Origin: CAILHX01 sp964511385 | GTDB lineage: Bacteria > Pseudomonadota > Gammaproteobacteria > Burkholderiales > Methylophilaceae | Assembly: GCA_964511385.1 (NCBI GenBank) | Contig: CAZEFE010000002.1 | Span: 1 to 64,000, forward strand | DNA length: 64,000 bases | Direction of reading: 5' to 3' | Part shown: positions 51,601 to 60,229 of the stretch, in pieces | How the letters are laid out: every line of letters begins with the position of its first letter | Numbering within the stretch: position 1 is the first letter of the stretch | Translations under genes and position numbers: made by a program | Notes under the pieces: generated by a model | The model's input: the letters and a program-made list of their open reading frames with translations, nothing else | Database searches by the model: none | Told to the model about the DNA's origin: nothing

Positions 51601-52569
51601 TCAGAAGTTCTTTTGCAAATCCATGCCGCTGTACAGGTGCGCCACCTGTTCGGCATAGCCGTTGAACATCAGTGTTTTCTGGCGCCGCTGGAACAGCCCG
51701 CCCGAGCCGATCCTGCGCTCGGTGGCCTGGCTCCAGCGCGGGTGGTCGACCTCGGGGTTGACGTTGGAATAAAAGCCGTATTCGCGCGGGTTGGCTTTTG
51801 TCCATGAGCTGATTGGCTGCTGTTCGGTGAAGCGGATCTTGACGATGGATTTGATGCCTTTGAAGCCGTATTTCCATGGCACCACCAGGCGTAGCGGCGC
51901 GCCGTTCTGGTTGGGCAGGACCTCGCCATACAGCCCCACCGCCAGCAGCGTCAGCGGGTTCATTGCTTCATCCATGCGCAGGCCCTCGCTATAAGGCCAG
52001 TCCAGCACCTGGTTGCGGATGCCCGGCATCTGCTGCTGGTCGGCCAGCGTGAAAAATTCGACATATTTGGCATTGCCGGTGGGTTCCGCCCATTTGATCA
52101 GGTCGGCTAGCGGGAAGCCTACCCAGGGAATAGCCATCGACCAGCCTTCGACGCAACGCATGCGGTACAGCCGTTCTTCCAGTGGAGACAGTTTGATCAG
52201 GTCGTCAATGGCGATGCGTTTCGGCTTTTTGACTTCGCCTTCAATGCTGACCGTCCAAGGCCGGGTGCGCAGGGTGTGCGCATATTCGGCAGGGTCGGCC
52301 TTGCTGGTGCCGAATTCATAGAAATTGTTGTAGCTGGTGACATCTTCGTACGGCGTGGGTTTTTCTTCCTTGCCATACGCGGTGCGGACGACGCCGGCAA
52401 TTTTGGGGCGGGGGGTGCCGGCTGCGGCTGCGTGTCTACCCGGCAGTGCCAGTGCTGCGCCGGCCAGTGCCAGCCCGCCAGCCATGCCGAGAAACCGGCG
52501 GCGGTCGGCGTACACTTCCTTGGGGGTGATGTCGGAAGGGGCAATATCGGGCTTTGGCAAAATCAGCAT
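51601..52569 (-). CDS. msrP: MsrP, periplasmic methionine-sulfoxide reductase (molybdopterin)
   Basis: 322 aa from ATG 52569. Twin-arginine signal DRRRFLGMAGGLALAG at about 22-37, SUOX-fold domain with Moco-ligating Cys139 in LYRMRCVEGWSM, and GLRMDEAMNPLTLLAVGLYGE, PLRLVVPWKYGFKGIKSI. Repairs oxidised Met of envelope proteins, especially after hypochlorous stress. The start at 52617 is rejected because it adds a non-Tat leader. In an operon with msrQ. Confidence 0.95.
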   Translation of the reverse strand: MLILPKPDIAPSDITPKEVYADRRRFLGMAGGLALAGAALALPGRHAAAAGTPRPKIAGVVRTAYGKEEKPTPYEDVTSYNNFYEFGTSKADPAEYAHTLRTRPWTVSIEGEVKKPKRIAIDDLIKLSPLEERLYRMRCVEGWSMAIPWVGFPLADLIKWAEPTGNAKYVEFFTLADQQQMPGIRNQVLDWPYSEGLRMDEAMNPLTLLAVGLYGEVLPNQNGAPLRLVVPWKYGFKGIKSIVKIRFTEQQPISSWTKANPREYGFYSNVNPEVDHPRWSQATERRIGSGGLFQRRQKTLMFNGYAEQVAHLYSGMDLQKNF

Positions 52570-52627
52570 GGTCGAACACCTTGTGGAATGGATGTAGTGT
52601 AGTCGTAGATGGAGCACAATTCCTTAC

Positions 52628-52770
52628 AGGGCACTTCCATAAATCCAATTTCCTTTGCCATACGGCGTTGCTCATGAAAAATGATTCCTTACATATCAGA
52701 CATATGCTGCGTCATTATTTTTCATTCGCGCCTTGTCTGGCTTAGCAACTTGAATTTATAGCAGTGCCCT
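52628..52770. mobile_element. MITE-like palindromic element, copy 2 (143 bp)
   Basis: Same orientation and length as the copy at 20900-21042. Terminal repeats at 52628-52648 (AGGGCACTTCCATAAATCCA...) and 52750-52770 pair at 18 of 21 positions. It is flanked on both sides by TAC (52625-52627 and 52771-52773), a possible 3-bp target duplication. Lies between the divergent msrP and hisC genes. Confidence 0.85.
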
Positions 52771-52855
52771 TACATAAAATTCGGGGCTTGTTTTAAGGTA
52801 AAATACACTCGATCTAGCGGCTGATGGCCGCATTTTTGTTTGAGGTTAAGAATTC

Positions 52856-53956
52856 ATGCTGTGTGACATGGCACCTGATTACGTGCGCTCCATTGCGCCC
52901 TATCAGCCGGGCAAGCCGATTTCTGAACTGGCGCGCGAGATGGGGCTGGAAGAATCCAGCATCATCAAGCTGGCCAGTAATGAAAATCCGCTGGGTACTA
53001 GCCCCAGGGCGTTGCAGGCGGTGCAGCAGGCACTGGCCGACATTGCCCTTTATCCTGACGGTAACGGTTTTGCGCTGAAGGATGCCATTGCCGGCAAATT
53101 TGGCGTCAAGCATGAGCAGATTGTGCTGGGCAACGGCTCCAACGACGTGCTGGAGCTGGTGGCGCGCGGGTTCCTGAGTCCGGGTACGGAGGCGGTATTT
53201 TCGCAACATGCGTTTGCGGTGTATCCGCTGGTGACCAAGGCGATCGGTGCCCGTGGCATTTCCGTCGCGGCCAGGGATTTCGGCCACGACCTGGCGGCCA
53301 TGCGCCAGGCGATCACCCCCAGTACCCGTGTGGTGTGGATTGCCAACCCGAACAACCCGACCGGCACCTGGCTGCCGCAGGCTGAGTTGCATGCTTTCCT
53401 GAAATCGGTGCCGGAAGATGTGTTGGTGGTGCTGGATGAAGCGTATGACGAATACTTGCCGGCGGATAAAAAGGCAGCGAGCGTGGCTTGGTTGGCGGAG
53501 TTTGGCAACCTGGTGGTGACGCGTACCTTGTCCAAGGCTTATGGCCTGGCAGGCTTGCGCGTGGGGTTTGCGCTGGCCGCGGCACCGGTGATTGATATCA
53601 TCAACCGTGTACGGCAGCCGTTCAACGTCAACAGCCTGGCGCAGGTGGCCGCAGTGGCGGCGCTGGCGGATGACGAGTTTGTACGGAAAAGTTATGAACT
53701 GAACGCCGCGGGCATGCTGCAAATGACGCAGGGGTTTGCCCGGCTGGGCATCAGCTACATCCCGTCGTTTGGCAATTTTGTCAGCTTCCGCATCAGCGAT
53801 GCGGCCGGGGTGTACCAGGCGTTGTTGCGGAAAGGCGTGATCGTGCGCCCGGTTGCCAATTATGAAATGCCGGATTATTTACGTGTCAGCATCGGCCTGG
53901 AACAGGAAAATGCCCGTTTCTTGCAGGTGTTAGAGGAAATTGTTGAATCAAGATGA
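52856..53956 (+). CDS. hisC: Histidinol-phosphate/aromatic aminotransferase
   Basis: 366 aa, class I/II aminotransferase. ASNENPLG near residue 40, NPNNPTG, DEAYDEYL, and PLP Lys in TLSKAYGLAGLRVG. Transaminates histidinol phosphate; HisC2-type paralogues also act on prephenate or phenylpyruvate. Here it overlaps a DAHP synthase gene (aroG) by 4 bases instead of lying in a his operon, so an aromatic role is quite possible. ATG 52856 has GAGG at suitable spacing; ATG 52868 is an alternative. Confidence 0.92.
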   Translation: MLCDMAPDYVRSIAPYQPGKPISELAREMGLEESSIIKLASNENPLGTSPRALQAVQQALADIALYPDGNGFALKDAIAGKFGVKHEQIVLGNGSNDVLELVARGFLSPGTEAVFSQHAFAVYPLVTKAIGARGISVAARDFGHDLAAMRQAITPSTRVVWIANPNNPTGTWLPQAELHAFLKSVPEDVLVVLDEAYDEYLPADKKAASVAWLAEFGNLVVTRTLSKAYGLAGLRVGFALAAAPVIDIINRVRQPFNVNSLAQVAAVAALADDEFVRKSYELNAAGMLQMTQGFARLGISYIPSFGNFVSFRISDAAGVYQALLRKGVIVRPVANYEMPDYLRVSIGLEQENARFLQVLEEIVESR

Positions 53957-55041
53957 GCCCCATGGAAAAACTCGCTACGGATGATGTTCGGATCAAAGAG
54001 ATCAAGGAACTCAAGCCGCCTTCAGTGTTGCTGGAAGCGCTGCAGGAGAGCCCGGCGACGACTGCGAACATCCTTGCCACGCGTGCTGCCATCCACCGTA
54101 TCCTGCACAATTCGGATGACCGCCTGCTGGTCATCATCGGGCCGTGTTCGATCCACGACCCCAAAGCCGGGCTGGAATATGCCAAGCGGCTGGTCGCCGA
54201 GCGCGACCGGCTGGCTGCCGACCTGCTGATTGTGATGCGCGTGTATTTCGAGAAGCCGCGCACTACCGTGGGCTGGAAGGGACTGATTAACGACCCGTAC
54301 CTGGACGGCAGCTTCAAGATCAACGAAGGGCTGGAACTGGCGCGGCGTTTCCTGCTGGATGTCAACGAACTCGGCATGCCCGCCGGCATCGAGTTCCTGG
54401 ACACCATCACGCCGCAGTACACCGCCGACCTGGTAAGCTGGGGCGCAATCGGCGCGCGTACTACCGAATCACAGGTGCACCGCGAACTGGCATCCGGCCT
54501 GTCATGCCCGGTGGGGTTCAAGAACGGCACCGACGGCAACATCCGCATCGCCATTGACGCGATCAAGGCCGCCGCCAGCCCGCACCACTTTTTATCGGTG
54601 ACCAAGGAAGGCCACTCGGCGATTATTTCCACTTCCGGCAACGAAGACTGTCATGTGATTTTGCGCGGCGGGAAAATCCCCAACTACGACGCCGTCAGCG
54701 TGGAAGCCGCCTGCAAGAGCCTGGCTGCCGCCGGCCTGGCGCCCAAGCTGATGGTGGATTGCAGCCATGCCAACAGCCGCAAGCAATACCAGTTGCAGAT
54801 GGAAGTGGCGCACGACGTGGCGGCGCAATTGGCAACCGGTGATGACCGCATCATGGGCGTGATGGTGGAATCCCACCTCAACGAAGGCCGCCAGGAGCAT
54901 ACGCCGGGCTGCACGCTGGAGTATGGCAAGTCTATTACCGATGCCTGCCTGGGCTGGGAAGATACGGTCAAACTGCTGGACGTGCTGGCAGCCGGCGTTC
55001 GCGCCCGCCGCCGCAAGCACGATGACGACATCGAACAGTAA
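53953..55041 (+). CDS. aroG: 3-deoxy-7-phosphoheptulonate synthase (class I DAHP synthase)
   Basis: 362 aa. First step of the shikimate pathway, from PEP and erythrose-4-phosphate. Signatures are LVIIGPCSIHDP, MRVYFEKPRTTVGWKGLINDP, GARTTESQVHRELASGLSCPVGFKNGT, and the metal site DCSHANSRKQY. The Phe/Tyr specificity of feedback is not assignable with certainty; the sequence looks AroG-like. GTG/ATG near 53953 overlaps hisC. Confidence 0.95.
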   Translation: MSPMEKLATDDVRIKEIKELKPPSVLLEALQESPATTANILATRAAIHRILHNSDDRLLVIIGPCSIHDPKAGLEYAKRLVAERDRLAADLLIVMRVYFEKPRTTVGWKGLINDPYLDGSFKINEGLELARRFLLDVNELGMPAGIEFLDTITPQYTADLVSWGAIGARTTESQVHRELASGLSCPVGFKNGTDGNIRIAIDAIKAAASPHHFLSVTKEGHSAIISTSGNEDCHVILRGGKIPNYDAVSVEAACKSLAAAGLAPKLMVDCSHANSRKQYQLQMEVAHDVAAQLATGDDRIMGVMVESHLNEGRQEHTPGCTLEYGKSITDACLGWEDTVKLLDVLAAGVRARRRKHDDDIEQ

Positions 55042-55063
55042 TGCCGGATGATGCTGGAGTGCG

Positions 55064-55091
55064 ACAAAAAGCTGCTGCGGCAGCTTTTTGT
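55064..55091. terminator. Bidirectional rho-independent terminator
   Basis: ACAAAAAGCTGC (55064-55075), loop TGCG, GCAGCTTTTTGT (55080-55091). A/T tracts on both sides allow function for aroG (plus) and tetR (minus). Confidence 0.9.
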
Positions 55092-55093
55092 TT

Positions 55094-55714
55094 TCAGGTG
55101 CTGGCCTGCAAGCCCTTGATGTAAATGCCGATGATCCGGTCGGCTTCCTGATCCAGCGAAAATAAACCCGGGTTAAGGGTCCAGTTGGCAATCAGCCCGT
55201 CAATCAAGGCATGCAGCCCGATAGCGGCGATGTGGGCATTCAGGCTTTTCGGTAAGAAGTTCTGGTCGATGGCGGCCTGTATGCTTTGCTCGATGTGATC
55301 AAGGCAACCGGCACGGCTTTCCATTTGCCGGTCGCGGGCTTCCGCCATTTCTTCCACCAGTTCGCATTTGTGCCGGACGATATCGAACACGCGCCTGGTC
55401 TTTTCATCGGTGGCAACCTGCTTTAGCACCGTCACCGCGCCGTTCTGCAGAAAGGCGAGCGGGGTGGCAACCTGCTCTACGCTAAGCTGATCGATCATTT
55501 CGTCAATCGGCATTTTTACGCGCTCCAGCATGGCGTGAAACAGATCGGCCTTGTTCTTGAAGTGCCAGTACACGGCGCCACGCGTTAATCCGGCAGCCTG
55601 GGCAATTTCCGCAAGCGAAGTGCGGGCGACGCCTTTTTCGTTGAATACGGTTTCTGCCGCATCCAGTAGCTGGTTGCGGGTGAGTTCTGCTTCTTCTTTC
55701 GTGCGTCTGACCAT
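55094..55714 (-). CDS. TetR/AcrR-family repressor of the efflux operon
   Basis: 206 aa. N-terminal HTH (LLDAAETVFNEKGVARTSLAEIAQAAGLTRGAVYWHFKNK, ~16-55) nearly identical in pattern to AcrR/TtgR/SmeT, and a ligand-binding C-terminal domain. Divergent from acrA with an AcrR-like operator between. Probably represses acrA-acrB-oprM and itself until a drug or metabolite binds. Confidence 0.94.
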   Translation of the reverse strand: MVRRTKEEAELTRNQLLDAAETVFNEKGVARTSLAEIAQAAGLTRGAVYWHFKNKADLFHAMLERVKMPIDEMIDQLSVEQVATPLAFLQNGAVTVLKQVATDEKTRRVFDIVRHKCELVEEMAEARDRQMESRAGCLDHIEQSIQAAIDQNFLPKSLNAHIAAIGLHALIDGLIANWTLNPGLFSLDQEADRIIGIYIKGLQAST

Positions 55715-55750
55715 AAATTAAGTTGGGTGCGTTGCAATAAAAATCCGCTT

Positions 55751-55774
55751 TACATACATGCGTGAATGTATGTA
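55751..55774. promoter_or_regulatory. AcrR/TtgR-type operator
   Basis: TACATACAT (55751-55759) and its mirror ATGTATGTA (55766-55774) separated by GCGTGA: a 24-base palindrome matching the E. coli acrAB operator arms. It overlaps a likely acrA promoter TTTACA (55749-55754), 18-base spacer, TAAGAT (55773-55778), so bound repressor would block RNA polymerase. Confidence 0.88.
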
Positions 55775-55835
55775 AGATTAGCACGGCTCGAGGCATCCCT
55801 GCAATAAAACGCGCAAGAACAATAAGGATTTAACC

Positions 55836-57041
55836 ATGTTTTTTATTCATCAGAATAACCTGTTCAAGTTAACCAAGCCATTGCTGGTGACGGCAATGGT
55901 GCTGGCAGTGACGGCCTGCAAAGCGAAAAACGACGGCCAGGCCGGCGGTGGCATGCACCAGATGCCGCCGCCGCAGGTGACAGTGCAGGAAGTCGTCCCG
56001 CAAACCGTGGATGTCAACATGGAATACACCGGGCAGATTGCCGGCATCCGCGATGCCGAAGTGCGCGCGCGCGTGACCGGGATATTGCTCAAGCGGAATT
56101 ACGTGGAAGGCGCCGTGGTGAAAGCGGGGCAGTCCTTGTTCACGATCGACCCCGCACCTTACCAGGCGGCCCTGGCCAAGGCTGAGGCCGACCTCAGCAG
56201 CGCCGAAGCCAGGCATGCGCAGGCGACACGCGATGCGGCAAGGCTCAAGCCACTGAGCGAGGCAAAAGCGATTTCGCAAAAAGATTATGACGATGCGATT
56301 TCTGCCGAGCAGGTGGCCGCCGCCGAGGTGAAAGCCGCCAACGCACGCCTGACCGACGCCCGCCTGAACCTGAGTTATACCCGCGTTGAAGCGCCGATTT
56401 CCGGTGTCACCGGCCGCATCCAGCAAACCGAGGGTTCGCTGATTTCCGGCCCGTCCATCCTGCTGACCACGGTGACGCAGACCAATCCCATCTACGCCAT
56501 TGCCGGCGTGTCGGACAACGACCAGTTGCGGCTGGATCGGGATGTGCAGGCCGGACGGCTGCAACTGCCCAAGGACGGCCGCTTCGACGTGACGGTGAAA
56601 CTGGCCGATGGCACGGTGTACCCGCACAGCGGCAAGGTGAACTTCTCCGACATCCGGCTCAATCCGACTACCGGTACCAGCGAAGTGCGGGCGGAACTGG
56701 CCAATCCGCAAGGAGTGCTGCGCCCCGGCCAGTTCGTGCGCGTGACGCTGGGCGGCGCCAAGCGCCTGAATGCGCTGCTGGTGCCGCAGCGCGCGGTGCT
56801 GGAAGGCCCGCAGGGCAAGTTTGTGTTTGTGGTGGACGCCAAAAGCCAGGCACAGATACACCCGGTTGAAGTCGGCGACTGGTCCGGCGAGCAATGGGTG
56901 GTCAACAAAGGTTTGCAGGCGGGCGACAAGGTGATCGTGGATGGCGTAATCAAGATCGGCCCTGGCGCGCCGGTGAAGGTGTCAGAAACTCTGAAAGCCG
57001 GTAGCGAAAAAACCGCCGCAGCCCCTGCGGCCAAACAATAA
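55836..57041 (+). CDS. RND efflux periplasmic adaptor (AcrA/MexA-like)
   Basis: 401 aa lipoprotein (LAVTAC, Cys28). Lipoyl/hairpin and beta-barrel domains: IRDAEVRARVTGILLKRNYVEG, FTIDPAPYQAALAKAEADL, helical hairpin (~105-170), LSYTRVEAPISGVTGR, and LRPGQFVRVTLGG. Connects the RND pump with the outer-membrane channel. First gene of the three-gene operon, preceded by the operator. Confidence 0.95.
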   Translation: MFFIHQNNLFKLTKPLLVTAMVLAVTACKAKNDGQAGGGMHQMPPPQVTVQEVVPQTVDVNMEYTGQIAGIRDAEVRARVTGILLKRNYVEGAVVKAGQSLFTIDPAPYQAALAKAEADLSSAEARHAQATRDAARLKPLSEAKAISQKDYDDAISAEQVAAAEVKAANARLTDARLNLSYTRVEAPISGVTGRIQQTEGSLISGPSILLTTVTQTNPIYAIAGVSDNDQLRLDRDVQAGRLQLPKDGRFDVTVKLADGTVYPHSGKVNFSDIRLNPTTGTSEVRAELANPQGVLRPGQFVRVTLGGAKRLNALLVPQRAVLEGPQGKFVFVVDAKSQAQIHPVEVGDWSGEQWVVNKGLQAGDKVIVDGVIKIGPGAPVKVSETLKAGSEKTAAAPAAKQ

Positions 57042-57052
57042 GGCCGATAGAC

Positions 57053-60000
57053 ATGTTCTCCAAATTTTTTATCAACCGCCCCATTTTTGCGGCGGTGCTC
57101 TCCATTTTCATCATGATTGCCGGCCTTGCGGCGATGCGGGTGCTGCCGATCGCGCAATATCCTGAAATCGCGCCGCCGGTGGTAAGCGTGCAGGCGGTTT
57201 ATCCCGGCGCCTCGGCCGAGGTGCTGGAGCAGACCGTGGCGGCGCCGCTGGAATCGCAGATCAACGGCGTGGAGCACATGATGTACATGAGCTCCACCTC
57301 GGCTTCCAATGGTGTGGTGGACATCCAGATCACCTTTGAAATCGGTGCCGACGCCGACCAGGCGGCGCTGAACGTGAACAACCGCGTCAAGCAGGCGGAA
57401 GCGCGCCTGCCGGAAGAAGTGCGCCGCCAGGGCGTGACGGTGAATAAAGGCTCGTCATCCTTCCTGCAGGTGGTTGCCTTTTCTTCGCCGGATGGCCGCT
57501 ACGACAACCTGTTTACCAGCAACTACGTCACGCTGAACGTACTGGACCGCATCAAGCGTATTCCCGGCACCACCAACGTGCAGATTTTCGGCGCCAAGGA
57601 TTACGCCATGCGCATCTGGCTCAAGCCGGAGCGGCTGGCCCACCTGGGCGTTTCCGTGAGTGAAGTGGTGGCCGCCATCCGCAGCCAGAACGCGCAGTTT
57701 GCACCGGGCAAGATCGGCCAGCCGCCCGCCGCCAGCGGCCAGGAGCTGGTCTATACCATCTCCGCGCAAGGGCGGTTGAGCGACCCCAAACAGTTCGAGC
57801 AGATCATCGTGCGCTCGGACAGCAAGGGCTCGCAGATACGCCTGGCGGATGTGGCCCGCGTTGAACTGGGCTCCAAGGATTACGATTTTATCGGGCGCGT
57901 CAACGGCAAGCCGGCCACGCTGATGGGGATATTCCTGCAGCCGGGCGCCAATGCGCTGGGCGTGGCGGAAGAAGTCAACAAAACCATCGCCGAACTGGCC
58001 AAGACCTTCCCGGCCGGGCTGGAGCATACCGTGGTGTACGACACCACGCTGTTTGTTAACGTGTCCATCCACGAAGTCGTCAAAACCCTGGTCGAAGCCA
58101 TGGTGCTGGTGTTCCTGGTGGTGCTGCTGTTCCTGCAGAACTTCCGCGCGACGCTGATCCCGACGCTGGCGGTGCCGGTGTCGCTGATCGGTACGTTTGC
58201 CGGTTTGCATGTGCTCGGTTACTCGATCAACACGCTGACGCTGTTCGGCATGGTGCTGTCCATCGGTATCGTGGTGGACGATGCCATCGTGGTGCTGGAA
58301 AACGCCGAGCGCCTGATGCACGAGCACGGCCTGAAGCCGCGCGCCGCCGCCATCGAAGCCATGCGCGAGGTGACCAGCCCGGTCATCGCCATCATGCTGG
58401 TGCTGATTTCGGTGTTTGTGCCGATTGCCTTCATGGGCGGCTTGGCCGGTGAACTATATCGGCAGTTCGCCATCACCATTTCCATTTCGGTGATTATTTC
58501 CGCCATCGTGGCGCTGACGCTGACCCCGGCATTGTGCGCGCTGATCCTGAAGCCGGAGCACAAGCAGGTGGGCTGGTTTTTCCAGCAGTTCAACCGCTTT
58601 TTTGCCTGGGTGACGCATCGCTACACCGCCGGCGTCAGCTGGATGCTCAAGCGCAGCGTGATCGGCTTGCTGCTGTTTGCCGGCATGCTGGCGGTGACGG
58701 TGCAACTGTGGCGCACCACGCCGACTTCGCTGGTACCGGGTGAAGACCAGGGTTATTACATCAGCGCGGCATTCCTGCCCGATGGCGCCAGCCTGGAACG
58801 TACCGACCGCGTGGTGAACAAGGTGACCGAGACCATTCTCGCCAATCCCAACAACCGGTATGCCATTGCGTTTACCGGGCGCGATTTCCTCGGCGGGTCG
58901 TTCAAGAACAGTGCCGCCACGATTTTTGTGCGGCAACAGCCGTGGGAAGAGCGCAAGGTCCCCAGCGCGGCACTGGTGGGCGATTTGTTTGCGAAAACAG
59001 CCGGGATCAAGGAAGCGCTGGTGCTGGCTTTCAACCCGCCGGCGATTTTCGGCCTGGGCAATACCGGCGGTTTCGAGGTCAATATCCAGAACAAGGGCGA
59101 GGGCGGCGCCAAGCGGCTCAACGAAGTGACGCAGCAATTTATCGCCAGGGCAGCCAAGGAGCCGTCGCTGGCTTTTGTGCAGACCCTGTGGCGCGCCAAT
59201 ACGCCGCAACTGTACGTGGATGTTGACCGCAGTCGCGCCGCCGCGCTGAACGTAAGCATGCAGAATATTTTCGATACGCTGTCGGCAACGCTGGGCACCT
59301 ATTACGTCAACGACTTTAACAAGTACGGCCGTACCTGGCAGGTGCTGATGTCCGCCGACCAGCAATATCGCCGCAAGCCGGAGGACATTGCCGCGCTGTA
59401 TGTGCGTTCCAGCACCGGGGAAATGGTGCCGATCTCGGCAGTGGCCACGGTGCGATTCGATACCGGCCCGGATACGCTCACCCGCTTCAATAATTTGCCG
59501 TCGGTGAAGCTGTTGGGCAGCGCCGCGCCCGGCATCAGCTCCGGCGAGGCGATCGCCACCGTGGAACGGCTGATGAAGGAAGTGCTGCCGGCGGATTTCA
59601 GCTATGAATGGAGCGGGGCTTCCTACCAGGAAAAACGCACCGGCGGCGCATCGAATATCGCGCTGGTGCTGGCTGCGGTGATGATGTTCTTCATCCTGGC
59701 GGCGCTGTATGAAAGCTGGTTGCTGCCGTTCTCGGTATTGCTGGCGCTGCCGTTCGGCGTGTTCGGCGCGCTGGCCATCGTCTGGGTGCGCAATTTTGCT
59801 TTTGCCTTGCTGTTCCCGGGCGTGCCCATCCCGCCGCTCACCAACGACGTGTATTTCCAGATCGGCCTGGTGACGCTGCTGGGGCTGGCGGCCAAGAATG
59901 CCATCCTGATCGTGGAATTCGCCATCATGAAACAGAAGGAAGACGGCCTGAGCGTCAGGGACGCCGTGGTCGAGGCGGCCAGGCTGCGCTTCCGCCCGAT

Positions 60001-60229
60001 CCTGATGACGTCAATGGCCTTTATCCTGGGCGTAGCGCCGCTGGTGTTTTCCACCGGCGCGGGTGCCGGGGCGCGGCAATCGGTCGGCACCGGCGTGATG
60101 GGCGGTATGCTGGGCGCGACCTTCCTGGCGATTTTCTTTGTGCCGCTGTTCTTCAAGTTGCTGGATCGCAAGCAGCACCATTTGCCGCCAGCAGAAGCGA
60201 GGGCAGCAGGAGTGACTCATGAAAAATAA
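57053..60229 (+). CDS. RND multidrug efflux pump (AcrB/MexB-like, HAE-1)
   Basis: 1058 aa, twelve membrane segments and two large periplasmic loops. FFINRPIFAAVLSIFIM at the N-terminus, SIGIVVDDAIVVLENAER (proton-relay Asp pair in TM4), GLAAKNAILIVEFA (TM10 Lys) and MTSMAFILGVAPLVFSTGAGAGAR. Exports hydrophobic drugs using the proton gradient. 11 bases after the adaptor; overlaps the outer-membrane channel gene by 11 bases. Confidence 0.97.
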   Translation: MFSKFFINRPIFAAVLSIFIMIAGLAAMRVLPIAQYPEIAPPVVSVQAVYPGASAEVLEQTVAAPLESQINGVEHMMYMSSTSASNGVVDIQITFEIGADADQAALNVNNRVKQAEARLPEEVRRQGVTVNKGSSSFLQVVAFSSPDGRYDNLFTSNYVTLNVLDRIKRIPGTTNVQIFGAKDYAMRIWLKPERLAHLGVSVSEVVAAIRSQNAQFAPGKIGQPPAASGQELVYTISAQGRLSDPKQFEQIIVRSDSKGSQIRLADVARVELGSKDYDFIGRVNGKPATLMGIFLQPGANALGVAEEVNKTIAELAKTFPAGLEHTVVYDTTLFVNVSIHEVVKTLVEAMVLVFLVVLLFLQNFRATLIPTLAVPVSLIGTFAGLHVLGYSINTLTLFGMVLSIGIVVDDAIVVLENAERLMHEHGLKPRAAAIEAMREVTSPVIAIMLVLISVFVPIAFMGGLAGELYRQFAITISISVIISAIVALTLTPALCALILKPEHKQVGWFFQQFNRFFAWVTHRYTAGVSWMLKRSVIGLLLFAGMLAVTVQLWRTTPTSLVPGEDQGYYISAAFLPDGASLERTDRVVNKVTETILANPNNRYAIAFTGRDFLGGSFKNSAATIFVRQQPWEERKVPSAALVGDLFAKTAGIKEALVLAFNPPAIFGLGNTGGFEVNIQNKGEGGAKRLNEVTQQFIARAAKEPSLAFVQTLWRANTPQLYVDVDRSRAAALNVSMQNIFDTLSATLGTYYVNDFNKYGRTWQVLMSADQQYRRKPEDIAALYVRSSTGEMVPISAVATVRFDTGPDTLTRFNNLPSVKLLGSAAPGISSGEAIATVERLMKEVLPADFSYEWSGASYQEKRTGGASNIALVLAAVMMFFILAALYESWLLPFSVLLALPFGVFGALAIVWVRNFAFALLFPGVPIPPLTNDVYFQIGLVTLLGLAAKNAILIVEFAIMKQKEDGLSVRDAVVEAARLRFRPILMTSMAFILGVAPLVFSTGAGAGARQSVGTGVMGGMLGATFLAIFFVPLFFKLLDRKQHHLPPAEARAAGVTHEK

